DNA of 64,000 nucleotides from Spongilla lacustris (Eukaryota; Porifera; Demospongiae; Spongillida; Spongillidae): assembly GCA_949361645.1 (NCBI GenBank), contig OX442426.1, forward strand, positions 3,840,673 through 3,904,672, given 5' to 3'. The stretch's first letter is position 1; every line of letters begins with the position of its first letter. The position numbers and the translations under genes are program-made. The notes beneath the pieces were generated by a model, which searched no databases, was not told the origin of the DNA, and saw nothing but the letters and a program-made list of their open reading frames with translations. Positions 10,222 through 22,044 of the stretch are shown here, one piece after another.

Positions 10222-12375
10222 TTGTCTGGACCTGTACCCAGCACCTCAGGTCACGAAGCTGCTCTCAACCTTATCTCTGCTCATGCCCTCAAAGTTGAAG
10301 CATTTACATTTCAATGTAAAGATTGCAGTCTGGACCAGAGGATAAAGGAATTTAGGGATCTAGAAACATTGGGCATCAGAAAGAATGAATCCTCTCTTTA
10401 TGACACGTTTATGCAAACCATAAACTTTCAAGCTGGTAGGTACTGCGTTCGTTTGCCCTGGAAGGATTCTCGCCCAACCTTGCCAGACAATCTTGACCTT
10501 GAAAGGAGGTTATATGGGCTACTAAGGCGTCTTTGGCAGGAACCAAGAATCCTCAAGGAATATGATGCCATAATCAAAGAACAGCTAGGGAAGGGAATTG
10601 TTGAATTTGTGGACAACCCTTGGAATTCTACCTCCGAGAAGGAGCACTATATTCCCCACCATGCTGTCTTCTCGAATGATAAACTACCAAGCTGCGAATT
10701 GTTTATGACGCTTCATCTAAGACGAATGGACCTGCCCTGAATGACTGCCTGTATGCAGAGCCTGCGTTCAGGCAAAGAATCATTGACATTGTGCTGTGAT
10801 TTAGAGTCCATAAGGTCGTCGCTCTTGTAGCGGACATCGAGAAAACTTATTTAAGGTTACCATTGCAGAAGAGATGTATTAACCCAAGATATACCAATGT
10901 TATCTCCGGTTAACATTTTGTTAACTGTGGATAACGTTTTTCCTTTCATTTCCTTCAATTATATTCTAAGCATCTTTTGAAGCATAGCAATCAAACAACC
11001 TCGGTTGTGTTTGGCATCCATTTGGGTATAAGTGAAACATAATTTTTTACTGAACTTGTAACATATAGTGCATGAAAATGTGCAATTACACTGCAGCGGT
11101 CACAATCGCTGTCGATTTACAAAATAGAGCGTTAACCTGGGTAAACATCCGTTAAAATGTTGACAAAACCTGTGGTGTTGCGGATTTTTGTTTCCGCCTC
11201 CCTCGTGCTATTTATATCTTCCACAGAAGAACATGGGTAAAGAATTCAAAATCAGTTTTGCTCTTACTGCTTGTGTGGGCAAAGTCATCGGGCTCTTGCG
11301 CTGCAGCAGCATGCTATTGCGTGTCAACCAGAACTATCACCTTTACCCTCGACTCAATCACAAAAATGAGTTGGTTTTTCCCCCCTACCACAAGCGTACA
11401 GAGTTTCGTTAGAAAGGGTTTAATTGGGCTTGCCGACCCCTAGCTATAGCATTAATGGTGTACAAAATATGAATGAAATGAATGCTGTACATACTGAACT
11501 TGTAGTGCATTGTCTGCACTGATATACATGTATATCTCTACTAAAATCGTCTGAATCAGTAAGCTCTTCGGTCCGGCAGTGAATTAGATACGCTCATACA
11601 TGTACGCACCAAAAAATTATTTTTTGGTTTTAAAATAAATTCATTAGCTTTTACAACCAGCACTTTAACCTAGGTACACACAGATAAATGTTAGCTCCGG
11701 CGAACACCAGCATTAACACAGTGCAGTAGATCTATGGTTAAGATTCCTCTGGTTTGACAACATCACCAATGCACTTCCTGAACTCCAAGTCTTACGCTTC
11801 ACTAGCGTGACATTTGGTGTATCCTCAAGCCCGTTCCTATTGAATGCCACCATCAAGCACCACATGGAGAAGTATAGAACTGTGGATGACATCGTTGTAG
11901 ATAAATTCGAGCGATTTATCTACGTAGATGATATCATGGTGCTGCTGATGAAGAAAAAGCCTCTGAATTGTACACCAGGTCTAAGCAGTGGTTGATGGAA
12001 GGTGGATTCAATTTGCGCATTTGTAACCAACTGTTCAACTTGCAAGAAAGGATTAATTGTCTGGAGTGCAGTGCTGTGACCCACAAGCCAACCCGCTGTA
12101 TTCCAGCTACCTTAGAAGATGAATCCTATGTCAAGCGCACACTTGGTGATAGTCAAGGCAACCTTGAAGGGTTCAAGGTCTTAGATGTACATTGCAATCC
12201 CACAGATGACTCTCTTGTGTTCGACATTCACCACAGGCGTAATATTGTTGGCATAACATTATCTAGGTTTTGTGAGTCCCTTGGGATTCTCTCACCCATA
12301 ACTATGCAGTTTAAATTGATGTTTCAGTATCTGTGCATGAAAGAGTTGAATTGGGATGATCCTATTATCTGGTGA
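10222..12375 (+). pseudogene. BEL/Pao reverse transcriptase, interrupted
   Basis: The N-terminal RT part (10222-10740) includes GRYCVRLPWKD, LPDNLDLERRL, a connection helix and HYIPHHAVF. A frame change follows, then LVADIEKTYLRLPLQKR near 10830-10873. The reading is cut there and resumes near 11740 with LWFDN, TSVTFGVSSSPFLLNATI and the catalytic FIYVDDIMV box near 11915-11940 (both Asp present). Further frame changes lie near 11970 and beyond. The enzyme would copy element RNA in cytoplasmic particles if intact. Confidence 0.8.
10874..11737. mobile_element. ~860-bp insertion inside BEL RT, class unknown
   Basis: The insertion is defined by the RT reading frame, which stops after ...LQKR and resumes with ...FLWFDN. 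Near the left end lies AATGTTATCTCCGGTTAACA and near the right end AATGTTAGCTCCGGCGAACA, a direct partial repeat with palindromic TGTTA...TAACA character. GCAGAAGAGAT and GCAGTAGAT at the borders could be a degraded target duplication. An internal open frame (11188-11412) has no recognisable domain. Borders are approximate. Confidence 0.6.
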
Positions 12376-12570
12376 GCAACTGGTGAAGTGGAAGCAGCTT
12401 GTGAATGGCTTTCATCAAGAAAGGCAGTTTCTTATTCCACGATGGTATACATTGGGGCTCACAGAGACATCTTCATTTAGCCTTCATAGATTCAGCGAAG
12501 CATCACAGCAAGCATATGCAGCAGCGGTGTACTTACGAGTGGTACTTCAAGTACCTGTGTAGTCCGACTT

Positions 12571-12990
12571 GTGAGTACAAAAACAAGAGTTTCTCCAGCT
12601 AAGGAACACACCATTCCTAGGCTTGAATTGCTAGCTGCTCTACTTCTGGTTAGGTTGTTGTTATGTGCAGAGTCTGCCTTAATGGAGGAGATACCCTTGA
12701 AACCTCCAATATGCCATACAGACTCCAAGGTCGCTCTTTACTGGATCAAAGGTGTAGGTAGAGAATGGACAAGATTGTGTTACTGAGATAAAAAAATTGG
12801 TACCAGTAGAGTGTTGGGTGCATTGCCCTGGGAAGGAAAACCCTGCCGATCTTCCTCCTAGAGGCGTGAGTGTGGAAGAACTGATAAACAGCCATCTTTG
12901 GTTCAATGGTCCGAGCTGGCTTCTGGATGATACAACTGTAATGCACAGCTTTGAGGAAGCTTCTAGTGCATGGCAGAGATGAAAGTAAAT
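12571..12990 (+). pseudogene. BEL/Pao RNase H and connection
   Basis: Contains the Pao-type TIPRLELLAALLLVRLL box and CHTDSKVALYWIKG, followed in another frame by ECWVHCPGKENPADL and LINSHLWFNGPSWL. These mark the RNase H end and the linker to integrase. The frame changes after about 12786. It lies directly downstream of RT in the normal pol order. Confidence 0.75.
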
Positions 12991-13107
12991 GACAGGTGCA
13001 AGCATCAGGCGATGCATGTCCTGCTTGCAACTGGGAATGGCAGCACAATTGTTAAGTGTGAGAATTTCAGTACCGTAACCAGGTAGCTGAGAGTCACAGG
13101 GTCCATT

Positions 13108-14169
13108 TTGAAGCTCATTGATTTGAAGCTCATTGACGTCTTGAAAGCCAAAAGAACAAAACCTGGAAACGCTCTTTCTGTGACCTTGTCTGCAAACGAC
13201 ATCTCTGTTGCAGAAGCATTCTGGATTAAATCATTTCAACAGTCACTACTTGAGGATGAAAGGTTTCAGACTTGGGAGATGCAGTTTGGGATGTACTGTG
13301 ACGAGTCCGGATTGTGGAGATGTGGAGGCAGACTAGGAAATGCTGATCTTGCAGGATGTGAAACACACCCAATACCACTCCACTCTGAACACCATTTCAC
13401 GGCCCTTGTTGTGAACTACTGCCACAAGAAAGTCATGCATGGAGGTGATAATGATACTCTCACAGAGTTCCGATCACGATTCTGGATAATCAGAGGAAGA
13501 TGCTTGATGAGAAAGTTGCTTCACCACTGTGTAGTATGCAGAAAGATGGAAAGAAACCTTATTCCCATGTCTCTCCACCTCCATTACCAGACTTCCGAGT
13601 TGTCCAATCACCACCATTTGCATTCACTGGCCTGGACTATGCTGGACACCTTTATCTCAAAGGCATTGGAAGTAAAGTGTGGATATGCCTCTTTACCTGT
13701 TATGTGACAAGAGCAGTGCACTTGGATTTGGTCATAGATATGACAGCTACATCATTCAAGGCAGCTAGCAAAAATATATTTGCTATGTTGAGCCATCCAG
13801 ATGTCGAGAAGTTCTTCTTTGGAATGCGAATTGAGTGGTCCTTCAACTTGGAAAAGTCTCCATGGTGGGGAGGCGTCTACCAAGAGATGCCTAATAAAGG
13901 TTATTGGAAGTGCAAATCGTTCCTATGATGAACTTCTGACTGTTATTGCAGAGGTTGAAGCAATTCTGAACTTAAGATTGCTATCATATGTATCATCAGA
14001 GGATTTGGACGAACCCCTTACTCCCTCACATTTACTTACTGGACATCGACTGATCAGCTTACCTGACCCCTTAATTTCAAGTGAAGACCCCAACTACATC
14101 GCAACTAGTGCTCCTAATGTGCTTAGTCGACAGATGCAACATCTAACTGCAATCTTAGATCATTTTTAG
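13108..14169 (+). pseudogene. BEL/Pao integrase, internally deleted
   Basis: The zinc-binding HHCC module is visible (H...H near 13400-13440, CVVCRK near 13530). The catalytic core begins with FTGLDYAGHLYLKG (first Asp) and YVTRAVHLDLV. After SFKAASKNIFAMLSHPDV the sequence jumps to GMRIEWSFNLEKSPWWGG. The segment carrying the second catalytic Asp is missing or unrecognisable. A C-terminal stretch ending LTPSHLLTGHR follows in another frame. Only a relic remains. Confidence 0.78.
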
Positions 14170-14194
14170 CAACACTGGAAAAGGGAGTACTTAA

Positions 14195-14643
14195 TGTCTA
14201 TTGTCCTGAATGTCCGTTCGGGGGTACAATTGTATACCCGGGTGGACAGCAAAATAAGTTTTTGCCGTTCTGTCACAGAAGGGATCCAGTGGCATTTAAC
14301 GGTACTGGTTTATAGTACAAGTCTTTTCAGGATTGGGCCGAGATAAGCAAGGCTTAAATCCTTTTGGTACATGTAGAACGAGCTGTGCTAGCAAACCTAT
14401 CCATTACGCTCTGTGCGGATCGGTCGGAGCGTAATGGATAGGTCCGCTGGCACAGGTCATTTTACGAGTACCGAAAGGATTTAAGCCTTACTTATCTCGG
14501 CCCGATCCTGAAAAGACATGTTCTGTAAGCCAGTACCCTTAAATGCAGCCAGGTCCCTTCCGTGACCGAACGGCAAAAACTTTTTTTGCTGTCCACCCGG
14601 GTGTCCAATTGTACCCCCGGGTGGACATTCAGGACAATTGACA
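14195..14643. mobile_element. Palindromic piggyBac-type MITE (TTAA TSD)
   Basis: A 449-bp element flanked by TTAA on both sides (14191-14194 and 14644-14647). Removing it with one TTAA restores the integrase-side reading frame (GAG TAC TTA ACT AAA CTC), which confirms the target duplication. It is a near-perfect foldback with arms 14195-14411 and 14427-14643 around a 15-base loop. The end sequence resembles the left end of the piggyBac element at 43344 (TGTCTA.TGT.C..., ...CCGTTCTG), suggesting a related transposase mobilised it. It has no coding capacity. Confidence 0.9.
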
Positions 14644-15084
14644 TTAACTAAACTCAGAGAAAGTCATTGTTTTGCTCACAAAAAGACTGCCAACTAACCC
14701 CAAACCTGTGTCTATTGGTGACTATGTACTTATCCATGATGAAGATCATCCAAGGATATTCTGGAAGATGGGAAGGTTGAAGACCTAATAAAGGGTGCTG
14801 CTGGAGTCATTAGAGGAGCAACAGTTTGTACTGGAAGCAATTTGGCTTTGCTGAAACGTCCTATACAGCGCCTATTTCCTCTCAAGGTCAGCAGCAATCC
14901 TGGAAGCACATGTCCAAATACTGATCATGAGGAGTCAGAACAGGAAGTATCACTTGAGAAGGATCCACCTGAGCCACAGAGAGTTTGCTTTCAGAGAGTT
15001 CCATCACAACGAGCAAGATGGAAGGATCAAGGGTTGGATAGATCTGTTGAAGTTGACTAGTTCTAACTCGTCAACGGGGGGGAG

Positions 15085-15218
15085 TGTGCGAGTGTGTATC
15101 CTTATTGTTTAATGTTATGTAACCATTGTAATTTCACTGTTGTAAGAAACGGTTGTTACGTCTGTGAATTGAATAGGATCTAGCTGTGACGTGTCTTACT
15201 AGAAAAGAGTTTATTACA
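15085..15218 (+). repeat. 3' LTR of BEL/Pao element
   Basis: Partner of 8470-8606. It is preceded by the purine tract at 15076-15084 and followed by the GGTCC duplication. Confidence 0.88.
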
Positions 15219-15490
15219 GGTCCCTCTCTCCTAGCTCTTTGTGGCAGCCTGGATTGTAATTGGTTCTGAAAAGAACTGTTTTCAGCTTGCTTGCTTCGTC
15301 CATCTTCAATCATAACAACAATAACAATAATGCAAATAATTATGATGTTATTCATCTGAAAATGGCTAACTTTGAAGACCAAAATGTTCAATACAAACAT
15401 TTTAGCACAGAGTAAACAGAAGTTCTTGTTAAATGATTGTTTCGGATACAGATACCGGTTTTGTATGTATTGTTTAAATATGGTAGCCTG
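15219..15490 (+). repeat. Inverted-repeat arm paired with 7830-8112
   Basis: Matches the reverse complement of 7830-8112 over most of its length, for example GCTAGCTCTT...CAGCCTGGATTG and AGAGTAAACAGAA.TTCTTGTTAAA. Similarity fades after GGTAGCCTGAACACA. Confidence 0.7.
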
Positions 15491-16855
15491 AACACAATGC
15501 AATACGAGACAATCAGCTAGATGGGTTTCTCCCTAAAACAGGACATTTTTAGCCATTGTTCTCAAGCTGTTTACCACATTCAACATTCGGCCCAGCAACG
15601 TAGTATGGCTATTGATGGTGTAGTTATGTCAATGTTCGGCCTGATCTGTCTCCAAATGGGGGAGAAATAATCTAGAAATGTTTTTTCTTGAACGAGGAAC
15701 ACAAATTCTCCAGAATAGATGTCACGTGACAGGCCTAAATTTCAAACTCCTAAAAAAACTAGTTTGTTAATCAAACTGCATTATTTGAATTTCAATAGCT
15801 CAAACCATTATTGATAAAATGTATTCCAAACATTGAAGACTAGGGGAAAAAATTATACTTAACTATCACGGTTTCCACTCTAGCCTACTTTAAACCACTA
15901 AAACGAAGGCTTGCTATGTAGGTGGGGTAAATGGTATTAATGCAGGATGTTAGAAAATGCTAATGGGAGGGGAAGGTGCTAATGTTTTCATCCCCAGGCT
16001 TTGTCATGTTTATTTTAACTCTTATGGGCAGTTCAGCATAGTAACCCCTGCCACTCTGGTGAGAAACTCTCCTCCTGCTGCCATGCCAACCTCAGTTTGG
16101 GTGGACTCATCTCATCCTCTTCATGAGGAGAGTCAGGCATACATGCTCATTCAAAGTGTTTGGTGAGCTCTACAGGTTTATTTTGCCCGTTTCCTGCAAA
16201 TGAGACACCAGCTATAGCCTATCTATTTGGTAAGTGATCGCAATGCACAGTACAAGTGGGGGGAGCTAGTCATCCTTGGGTTTTGGTCTACATTCGCACC
16301 CTTCCTCTCACCCTCCCACCTGTCCCTCCCTCCCTCCCTCTTATTTTCTCAGTTCGATAACTTCATTTTTGTAAGTCTATGTGTTGTTTATTTTACATGT
16401 ACATATAAGAGGTTTCTATTGTGTTCTGCATGCTTCTGGGGACTCCCTTTTGCTTTTGTGGGGTGTATCTAGGCGTGTGTAGTGGATGTTTTCATAGTTA
16501 TGATGGTGTCATCTAATATAATGTAGTGATCTCAAAGTTCATTCTGATCAAACTATGCGGCTTCACTCTAGCACACCACACAACCCAGCACACCTCATTC
16601 GCATCTTCCATCCAGCCCAGTGGTGAACCAACCAATGAACGTGGTCCTCTCTAGACACTAACAGACTATCATGCGAGCAGCTTGAATTGGTTGTCATGGC
16701 TAGAGGATCTAATCACTTCTCAATTGTACAGATTGGCTCCACCCACTTGCACCTCTACCCCTGCCTAATGCACTCAGTACCATTTGTAGTGGCTTTATTG
16801 CCTCAAGAACAAATCAGCCCAGGTCACTGTCCCTTGACCTCCTCTTTTCCAGAAA
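15491..16855. other. No recognisable gene
   Basis: Several small open frames (for example 15957-16166 and 16227-16472) have no family signature or splice support. No terminal repeats are seen. Confidence 0.55.
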
Positions 16856-17808
16856 TGTAAAAGAGTCAATACTGGACCAGATCGTCGTGGCTATATACAG
16901 GTACTTGCTCTGGAACGAACAACCGTTATCGCCAACTCACTCTAAAACTATTACAGTGGTTCTCACTAAGAGAGTAGAAAATGGAAATTTTCAGTCTTTT
17001 AGTCATTACTCTGCAACCAAACATGATATGAAAAAACCAATTACATTTTTTAGATTCAGCATTTTTTTTGTATTGTTGTGTGAATTTGTGGTGTGTCAGG
17101 TGATATGTTTTTATTTCAGGACCACTGAAAATAACATGAGGTTAAAATGACAGTTTTGGTTTGTAAGTCATGAATGGAATGGAGTCAAGGCTTCATATTA
17201 ACAACACCACTACATCATTATAGTGTGCATGTCCATGAGCAATTTGATCATCGTGCACCTTGTAGTTAAGGATATTGTAAAAAATTGAAAGTGCATGGTT
17301 ACCGGTTAAGGAGAAAAATTCCGAGGTAAGGTAAAATTTTAAGTTCATTACATTGCAAAGTCCCTGCAGTGTTATTATATTAAAAAATTGTATTTCTGTC
17401 CCCCATTGCAATTATATGTTACAATGCGCCAAAGTGAAAGATTTCGTTATCGGATAGAAAATTTGATCCTTGATGACGTTTCAAAACATGATGTCATGAT
17501 AGCGATTACGCGTTGCTTTGATTTTGTAAAAACCGATCGTGCGTCGGGAATTTCGATGCTTTCACTGTACTGACAGTATAGTTCACGAAGAGTAAAGGAT
17601 GCCTATGCTGCACAGATAGACCAATTATAAAGCTTTAGGAGGCATTACAGTTAGGTACATGTACATGGGCTATCCATTCGTGAAATACTCTGTTAACTCA
17701 TACGTTTCGCACTACATATACCCATAATGGCTGTTAGAAGTGAGGGTGGTACACAATGAGTGTGGAAATTTGATTCAGCTGATGAAATGCCATACATACA
17801 TATAAATG

Positions 17809-18670
17809 TCATGAATCAAAAACTCTCCTATGTGATTTATACACTTTAACTTGCTTATCCACATCTTTCCCAGTTGATTCATTTCTATATGCTTGTTCAT
17901 AGTCTCTACAAGTTGCAAAATATTTCTGAATTGTTACTGTAGAACACATACTCAATCCTTCAGGCACAATTTCAATTTTTCGCAGCTTTGTGATCCTTCC
18001 ACCTGCATAAGCATGAGTGTTTTTTTTTTGCCAAAACACCAGGCTCTTTTCTATTGGACTTAATTCACAATGATTAAATAGGCATAAGTGCCCTCTCATC
18101 TCAATTTATTCTTCTTAAATTGTTTTTGAGGCTTTAAAATCATCTAAACCTTTAAGAATATTCCTCATCTCATTAGCTTTCATGCCTGTTGTATCAACAT
18201 CCCTTTCCACAAGCACTAGTTTCATACGTTTGGCTTGTCCATCAGGGAGCACCATTGTTTGGAACTTCTCTAGCCCACTCAGTATCCCTCATTAATGGTT
18301 GGTTCCCTCCAGAATAAACATTCATGTAATCTGCATTGAGTTGATTGTCCGCCATTTTCTTGTGGGATGGCACATTGTCAAATAAAAACAGTGCACGTGC
18401 AAATGGATATTTACTTTCAACTATATTGACTGTCCTTTCAACTTGTTTCATGAAGTTGTCATTATCAGAGTAGCCATGCTTTTGTATTTCAAGCGAAACT
18501 TGAGCTGAATTTCCTTCAAAAATAAGAAAACCATCCACTTCTTCTATAAAGACTGATATCATGATTGACTGGCCAAGTGATTTCTGTTTAATAATACTGG
18601 TGTGTTCATCAGCCTAGAAGTATGACTGGTCACAGTTTGCATAAAATGTGCTTTCATCGCGTACAACTCT
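17809..18670 (-). pseudogene. DDE transposase of the Tc1/mariner-like element
   Basis: Two frames (18562-18242 and 18099-17809) plus linking sequence form one protein. An upstream segment, with an in-frame TAG near 18613, reads RDESTFYAN, which would give the first catalytic Asp. FLFDNVPSHKK supplies the second Asp in the D-N-x-P-S-H context. ELSPIEKSLVFW supplies the acidic third position in the L-S-P-I-E context. The central part carries the metal-site order expected of a DDE fold; family placement beyond IS630/Tc1-like is uncertain. A frameshift near 18250 and at least two stops make it non-functional. Confidence 0.75.
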
Positions 18671-18824
18671 TATTAGTGGCTTTTGTCCATTAACAAGTAA
18701 CGGATTGGGATATTGTATTCTTATCGAGTTCAGTCAAAGTGTTCAAATATTTCTCCCTATCCTCTATTATCCATCAAAGTGCATTCCCTTTTGGTGGTGA
18801 ATGCGCTTGAAGCCAAGTTGACAG

Positions 18825-18923
18825 TGTAATATCTTTAGCCAAAATCAGAGTACACTCATACAGCCACACAAGCTATTCTATCTATCTAGCGCATGCGCAG
18901 AACATGACGTCTCACATACTACA
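18825..18923 (-). repeat. 3' LTR of Gypsy element (99 bp)
   Basis: Direct repeat of 22830-22928. A purine tract on the minus strand (GTGGAGGAA) borders it at 18924-18932. Confidence 0.9.
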
Positions 18924-18962
18924 TTCCTCCACACTAAATTGTCAACTTCACATCCTAGATAT

Positions 18963-20104
18963 TCAATATCTCTGAGGGGGTTTTCTTATCCTCTGTGGGT
19001 ATCGACGAGTTAGTGGTATTTCCGGGCCTGGTGTTGACAACCTTTCTTCTTGATCCAAGGAGGGTGAGGGTAGTGACAGTGTCTCAGTGCCCTCTTCATT
19101 TGGTAGTGGCAGTATTGCCGAGGCCTCCCTTGGTGGTAGACTGACAACACTAGGTACCTGGTTCTCTCTGATACCATCCATTTCAGATAGCTATTCTTCA
19201 GACACGTGCTCTCTGATACTCTCCATTTCAGACAGCGGTTCTTCGGTAGGTCGTTCAACAGTGGGAATTAACTCCTCTTCACTCAGCACACTTCCAGGGT
19301 CACCCACTTCTCCAATCTGGTCGACATGACGTTTCCACACTTCTCCTCTAGTAGTTTGCACAACATAGCACAGTGGTCCTTGTCGTCCCACCACCACTCC
19401 AGGGACCCACTTTGGACCATCCCGAAGATTACGCAACATCACTTGCTGGCCAACAAAAAATTCCCTTGCCTTTGCATGCACATCATGCATGGCTTTTTGC
19501 CGTGACACATTTTTGGCCACCCGAGATTCTACCTCACGGTAGAGTAAGTCCAATCGAGTGCGAATCTTCTTGTTCATCAATAGCTCACATGTAGCGACAT
19601 TAGTTGTTGCATGCGGTGTAGTGTGATAGGCTAACAGGAAACCAGCCAAGTGATGTTGAAAGGTTCTCCCGATACCTTTGGTGCACCTCAGTGCATTCTT
19701 CAACGTCTGCACAAATCGCTCAGCAAGACGATTCGAGGAAGGATGGTACGGCCGGCGCACACCATGTGTGTTTAATGCCATTCTCCTTCATAAACCGTTG
19801 GAACTCCTTTGACACAAACTGTGGCCCATTATCCGAAACCACCTGATCAGGCAAGCCATGTACCACAAACAAGCCTCGCAAGGCTTGAATGGTCAACTCT
19901 GAAGTGGTTGAAGTCATCTCAATCACTTCCGTTTTTAACACTCTTACATGGCAAACATGCTTTTACCAACTGCTCCACCTCACGATCCAACCCTGGCCAC
20001 CAAACGTAACTCTGGGCCAGAGCCTTAATTCGACAGATGCCAGCATGATCCTTGTGTAGTTCCTCCAGAATAGATTCTTTGGTTATACCACTTGTGTTCC
20101 CCAC
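18963..20104 (-). pseudogene. Gypsy integrase with C-terminal tail, core deleted
   Basis: The HHCC zinc module is clear (H..H and CLPCKSV, 20060-19940). A short deletion with a frame change near 19940 then jumps straight to KTEVIEMTST and LPDQVVSDNGPQF. The first catalytic Asp and about 50 surrounding residues are missing. The second Asp (SDNGPQF) remains. The segment carrying the third acidic residue reads HPSSNRLAERFVQ (Glu present) in another frame. A GPY-like C-terminal region and a basic tail (RRYPQRIRKPPQRY) end the frame at 18963. A frame change lies near 19750. Confidence 0.85.
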
Positions 20105-21519
20105 AACACACAGTCGTCCTGTAGTGTCAACTCCAGTTTTCTAGCTACATACGGCTTGAGCTCATCCGAAGCTGCAACAGGCCAACTATTCCTAATACAC
20201 TGCACCACCTGACCCAGAATCGGGTCATGATTAGTAGCTGTTTTCAACTGCTGATAGGTAACTGGTAAGGTTTCTAACTGAGTCACATTGTACACCTCTG
20301 CGTCCATAGTGCCTTCCTCTTCCACAGGAGTACCGACAATGGGTAGACTAGAGAGAGCATCCGCATTCCCGTGACACTCCGACAGTCTATACTGTATGTC
20401 ATATTGGTAAGCTGACAGAAGCAGGGCCCAACGTTGCAGCCTAGCCGCAGCTAGGGGAGGAATCCTTGTGTGTGAACCCAGGATTGTGGTAAGTGGTTTA
20501 TGATCGGTCAACAAAGTGAACCGGCGACCATACAGAAACTGATGAATGTTTTTTACTCCAAACACCAAGGCCAGCGCCTCCTCCAGTTGAGCATAGTTCT
20601 CTTCAGATCTGGTTAGTGTACTAGATGCAAAGGCTATTGGCTTTTCCTCCCCACTGGGTAACATATGTGAGATCACTGCTCCCACTCCGTAGCTAGAAGC
20701 ATCCGCAGCAGGAAGATCTGTCATAGTGCACCAACACACTGGATGCTTGTAATGCCTCTTTGGCCTTTTCAAATGCTTGATGACACTGGGCTGACCACTG
20801 CCATTTCACTCTGGACCGCAGCAATCCATTTAAGGGATGCAGTAAGGTAGCCAAGTTAGGAATGAACTTTCCATAATAATTGAGCATTCCTAAAAAGGAT
20901 CTTAGTTCCTGGGTATTTCGTGGAGGTGGTGCCTGCACTATGGCTTGTGTTAAGGTTGGTGACTTGTGTCATCCTTCTGCATCAATTACGTGCCCTAAGT
21001 GCGTGACCTGCTTAGTCAGGAACACACTTTTCTCCTTATTCACCCTCACCATGTTGCTGAACCCGATGCAACACTGCCTCCAAGTTGTCCAGGTGAACTT
21101 CAATGGTCGCTCCAGTCACCAAGATGTCATTCAAGTAACATACCACATTTGGAATTCCTTGCAGCATGCTATCCATTACTCTGGAATATAGCAGGTGCCG
21201 AGGCAACTCCAAATGTAAGTTGCTTATATCTGTATAAGCCTTGATGAGTGTTGACTGTCAGATATTGCTGAGACTCATCCAGCAGCTACTGTTGGTAGGC
21301 GTGTGACAAGTCTATTTTCGAAAATGCGGTCCCTCCAGCTAGTGTGGCAAATCTGTCTTCCGGTTTTGGAAGTGGATACTGGTCCACCTCCAGTGCCGGG
21401 ATGACTGTAAACCAATAGTCCCCACAAATTCGAAAAGTTCCATCCTTCTTGGGAACTGGCACTATAGGAGTAGCCCAATCACTGTGCATTACTCTTTCCA
21501 CAATTCCTTCCTTCTCCAA
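20083..21519 (-). pseudogene. Gypsy reverse transcriptase and RNase H
   Basis: RT begins LEKEGIVERVMHSDWATPIV with VPKKDGTFRICGD and FSKIDLSHAYQQ (first catalytic Asp). A TAG interrupts directly after AYQQ near 21285. RT resumes with FGVASAPAIFQRVMD, and the catalytic box reads YLND instead of the usual YLDD (near 21120-21140). RNase H follows (ADASSYGVGAVIS, LEEALALVFGVKN, TDHKPL, HGNADALS). The frame is otherwise long. The Asp to Asn change in the metal-binding box predicts loss of polymerase activity. Confidence 0.88.
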
Positions 21520-22026
21520 CTAATCCAATTCCTCTCCAACTTTGCAGAACTTGGGATGAGCATCAGCCTTGACTGTCAACTTTGCCTTGAACCCCTGAAT
21601 AGCATCCATTGCCGGCTTAAATAACTCTTCATACTTCCTCATGAGTGCTTCCAATCGTCCATTTTTTTCCAACAATACCTGGTTCACCATTGACCAATCC
21701 AGCTTTAGCTGTCTCATCCAATCTCGGCCTAATAAGGTAGGTCCATCTGTGTTCACTACAAATAAGGACAGAGTCCTAGTTTGGTTCTTATACCTCACTT
21801 GCACAAAAATAGTACCCATGACTGTTGTCTGCTCTGCTGTATTGGTACGCAGTCGTACCCTGGTTTTCTGTGGCTTCAAATATGGAAACAGCTCTTGGCG
21901 CACTCTTTCTGGACTTATGGAGACTGCTGCCCCAGTATCAATCTCCATTGGTAGAATCACCCCATTTACCTGTAGTGAAATCGAAAGGGGCTCTCCAAAT
22001 GGGCCATTGCCATCTACTACATACAC
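21520..22026 (-). pseudogene. Gypsy aspartic protease
   Basis: A 168-residue frame with the retropepsin active site DTGAAVS and the flap/second motif TLLGRDWM, both intact. It runs into a linker that precedes RT and ends in an in-frame TAG (21520-21522), after which RT reading continues in the same frame. The nonsense codon is probably a late mutation or, less likely, a readthrough site. Confidence 0.82.
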
Positions 22027-22044
22027 TGTCTGTACTCCAACCTC

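Larger units (their letters stand above)
8470..15218 (+). mobile_element. BEL/Pao LTR retrotransposon, degenerate
   Basis: Short LTRs (8470-8606 and 15085-15218) start TGTG and end TTACA, flanked by matching GGTCC duplications (8465-8469 and 15219-15223). A purine tract (GGGGGGAG) precedes the 3' LTR. The internal order is Gag, protease, RT, RNase H, integrase, as in BEL/Pao. The coding region is broken by frameshifts, by deletions in Gag and integrase, by an ~860-bp insertion in RT, and by a TTAA-flanked MITE near the integrase end. LTR divergence is clearly higher than in the neighbouring small LTR element, so this is an older insertion. Confidence 0.92.

Noticed and set aside
11188..11412. 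74-residue ORF in the BEL RT insertion
   Set aside because: No domain, no start or expression support; likely chance.
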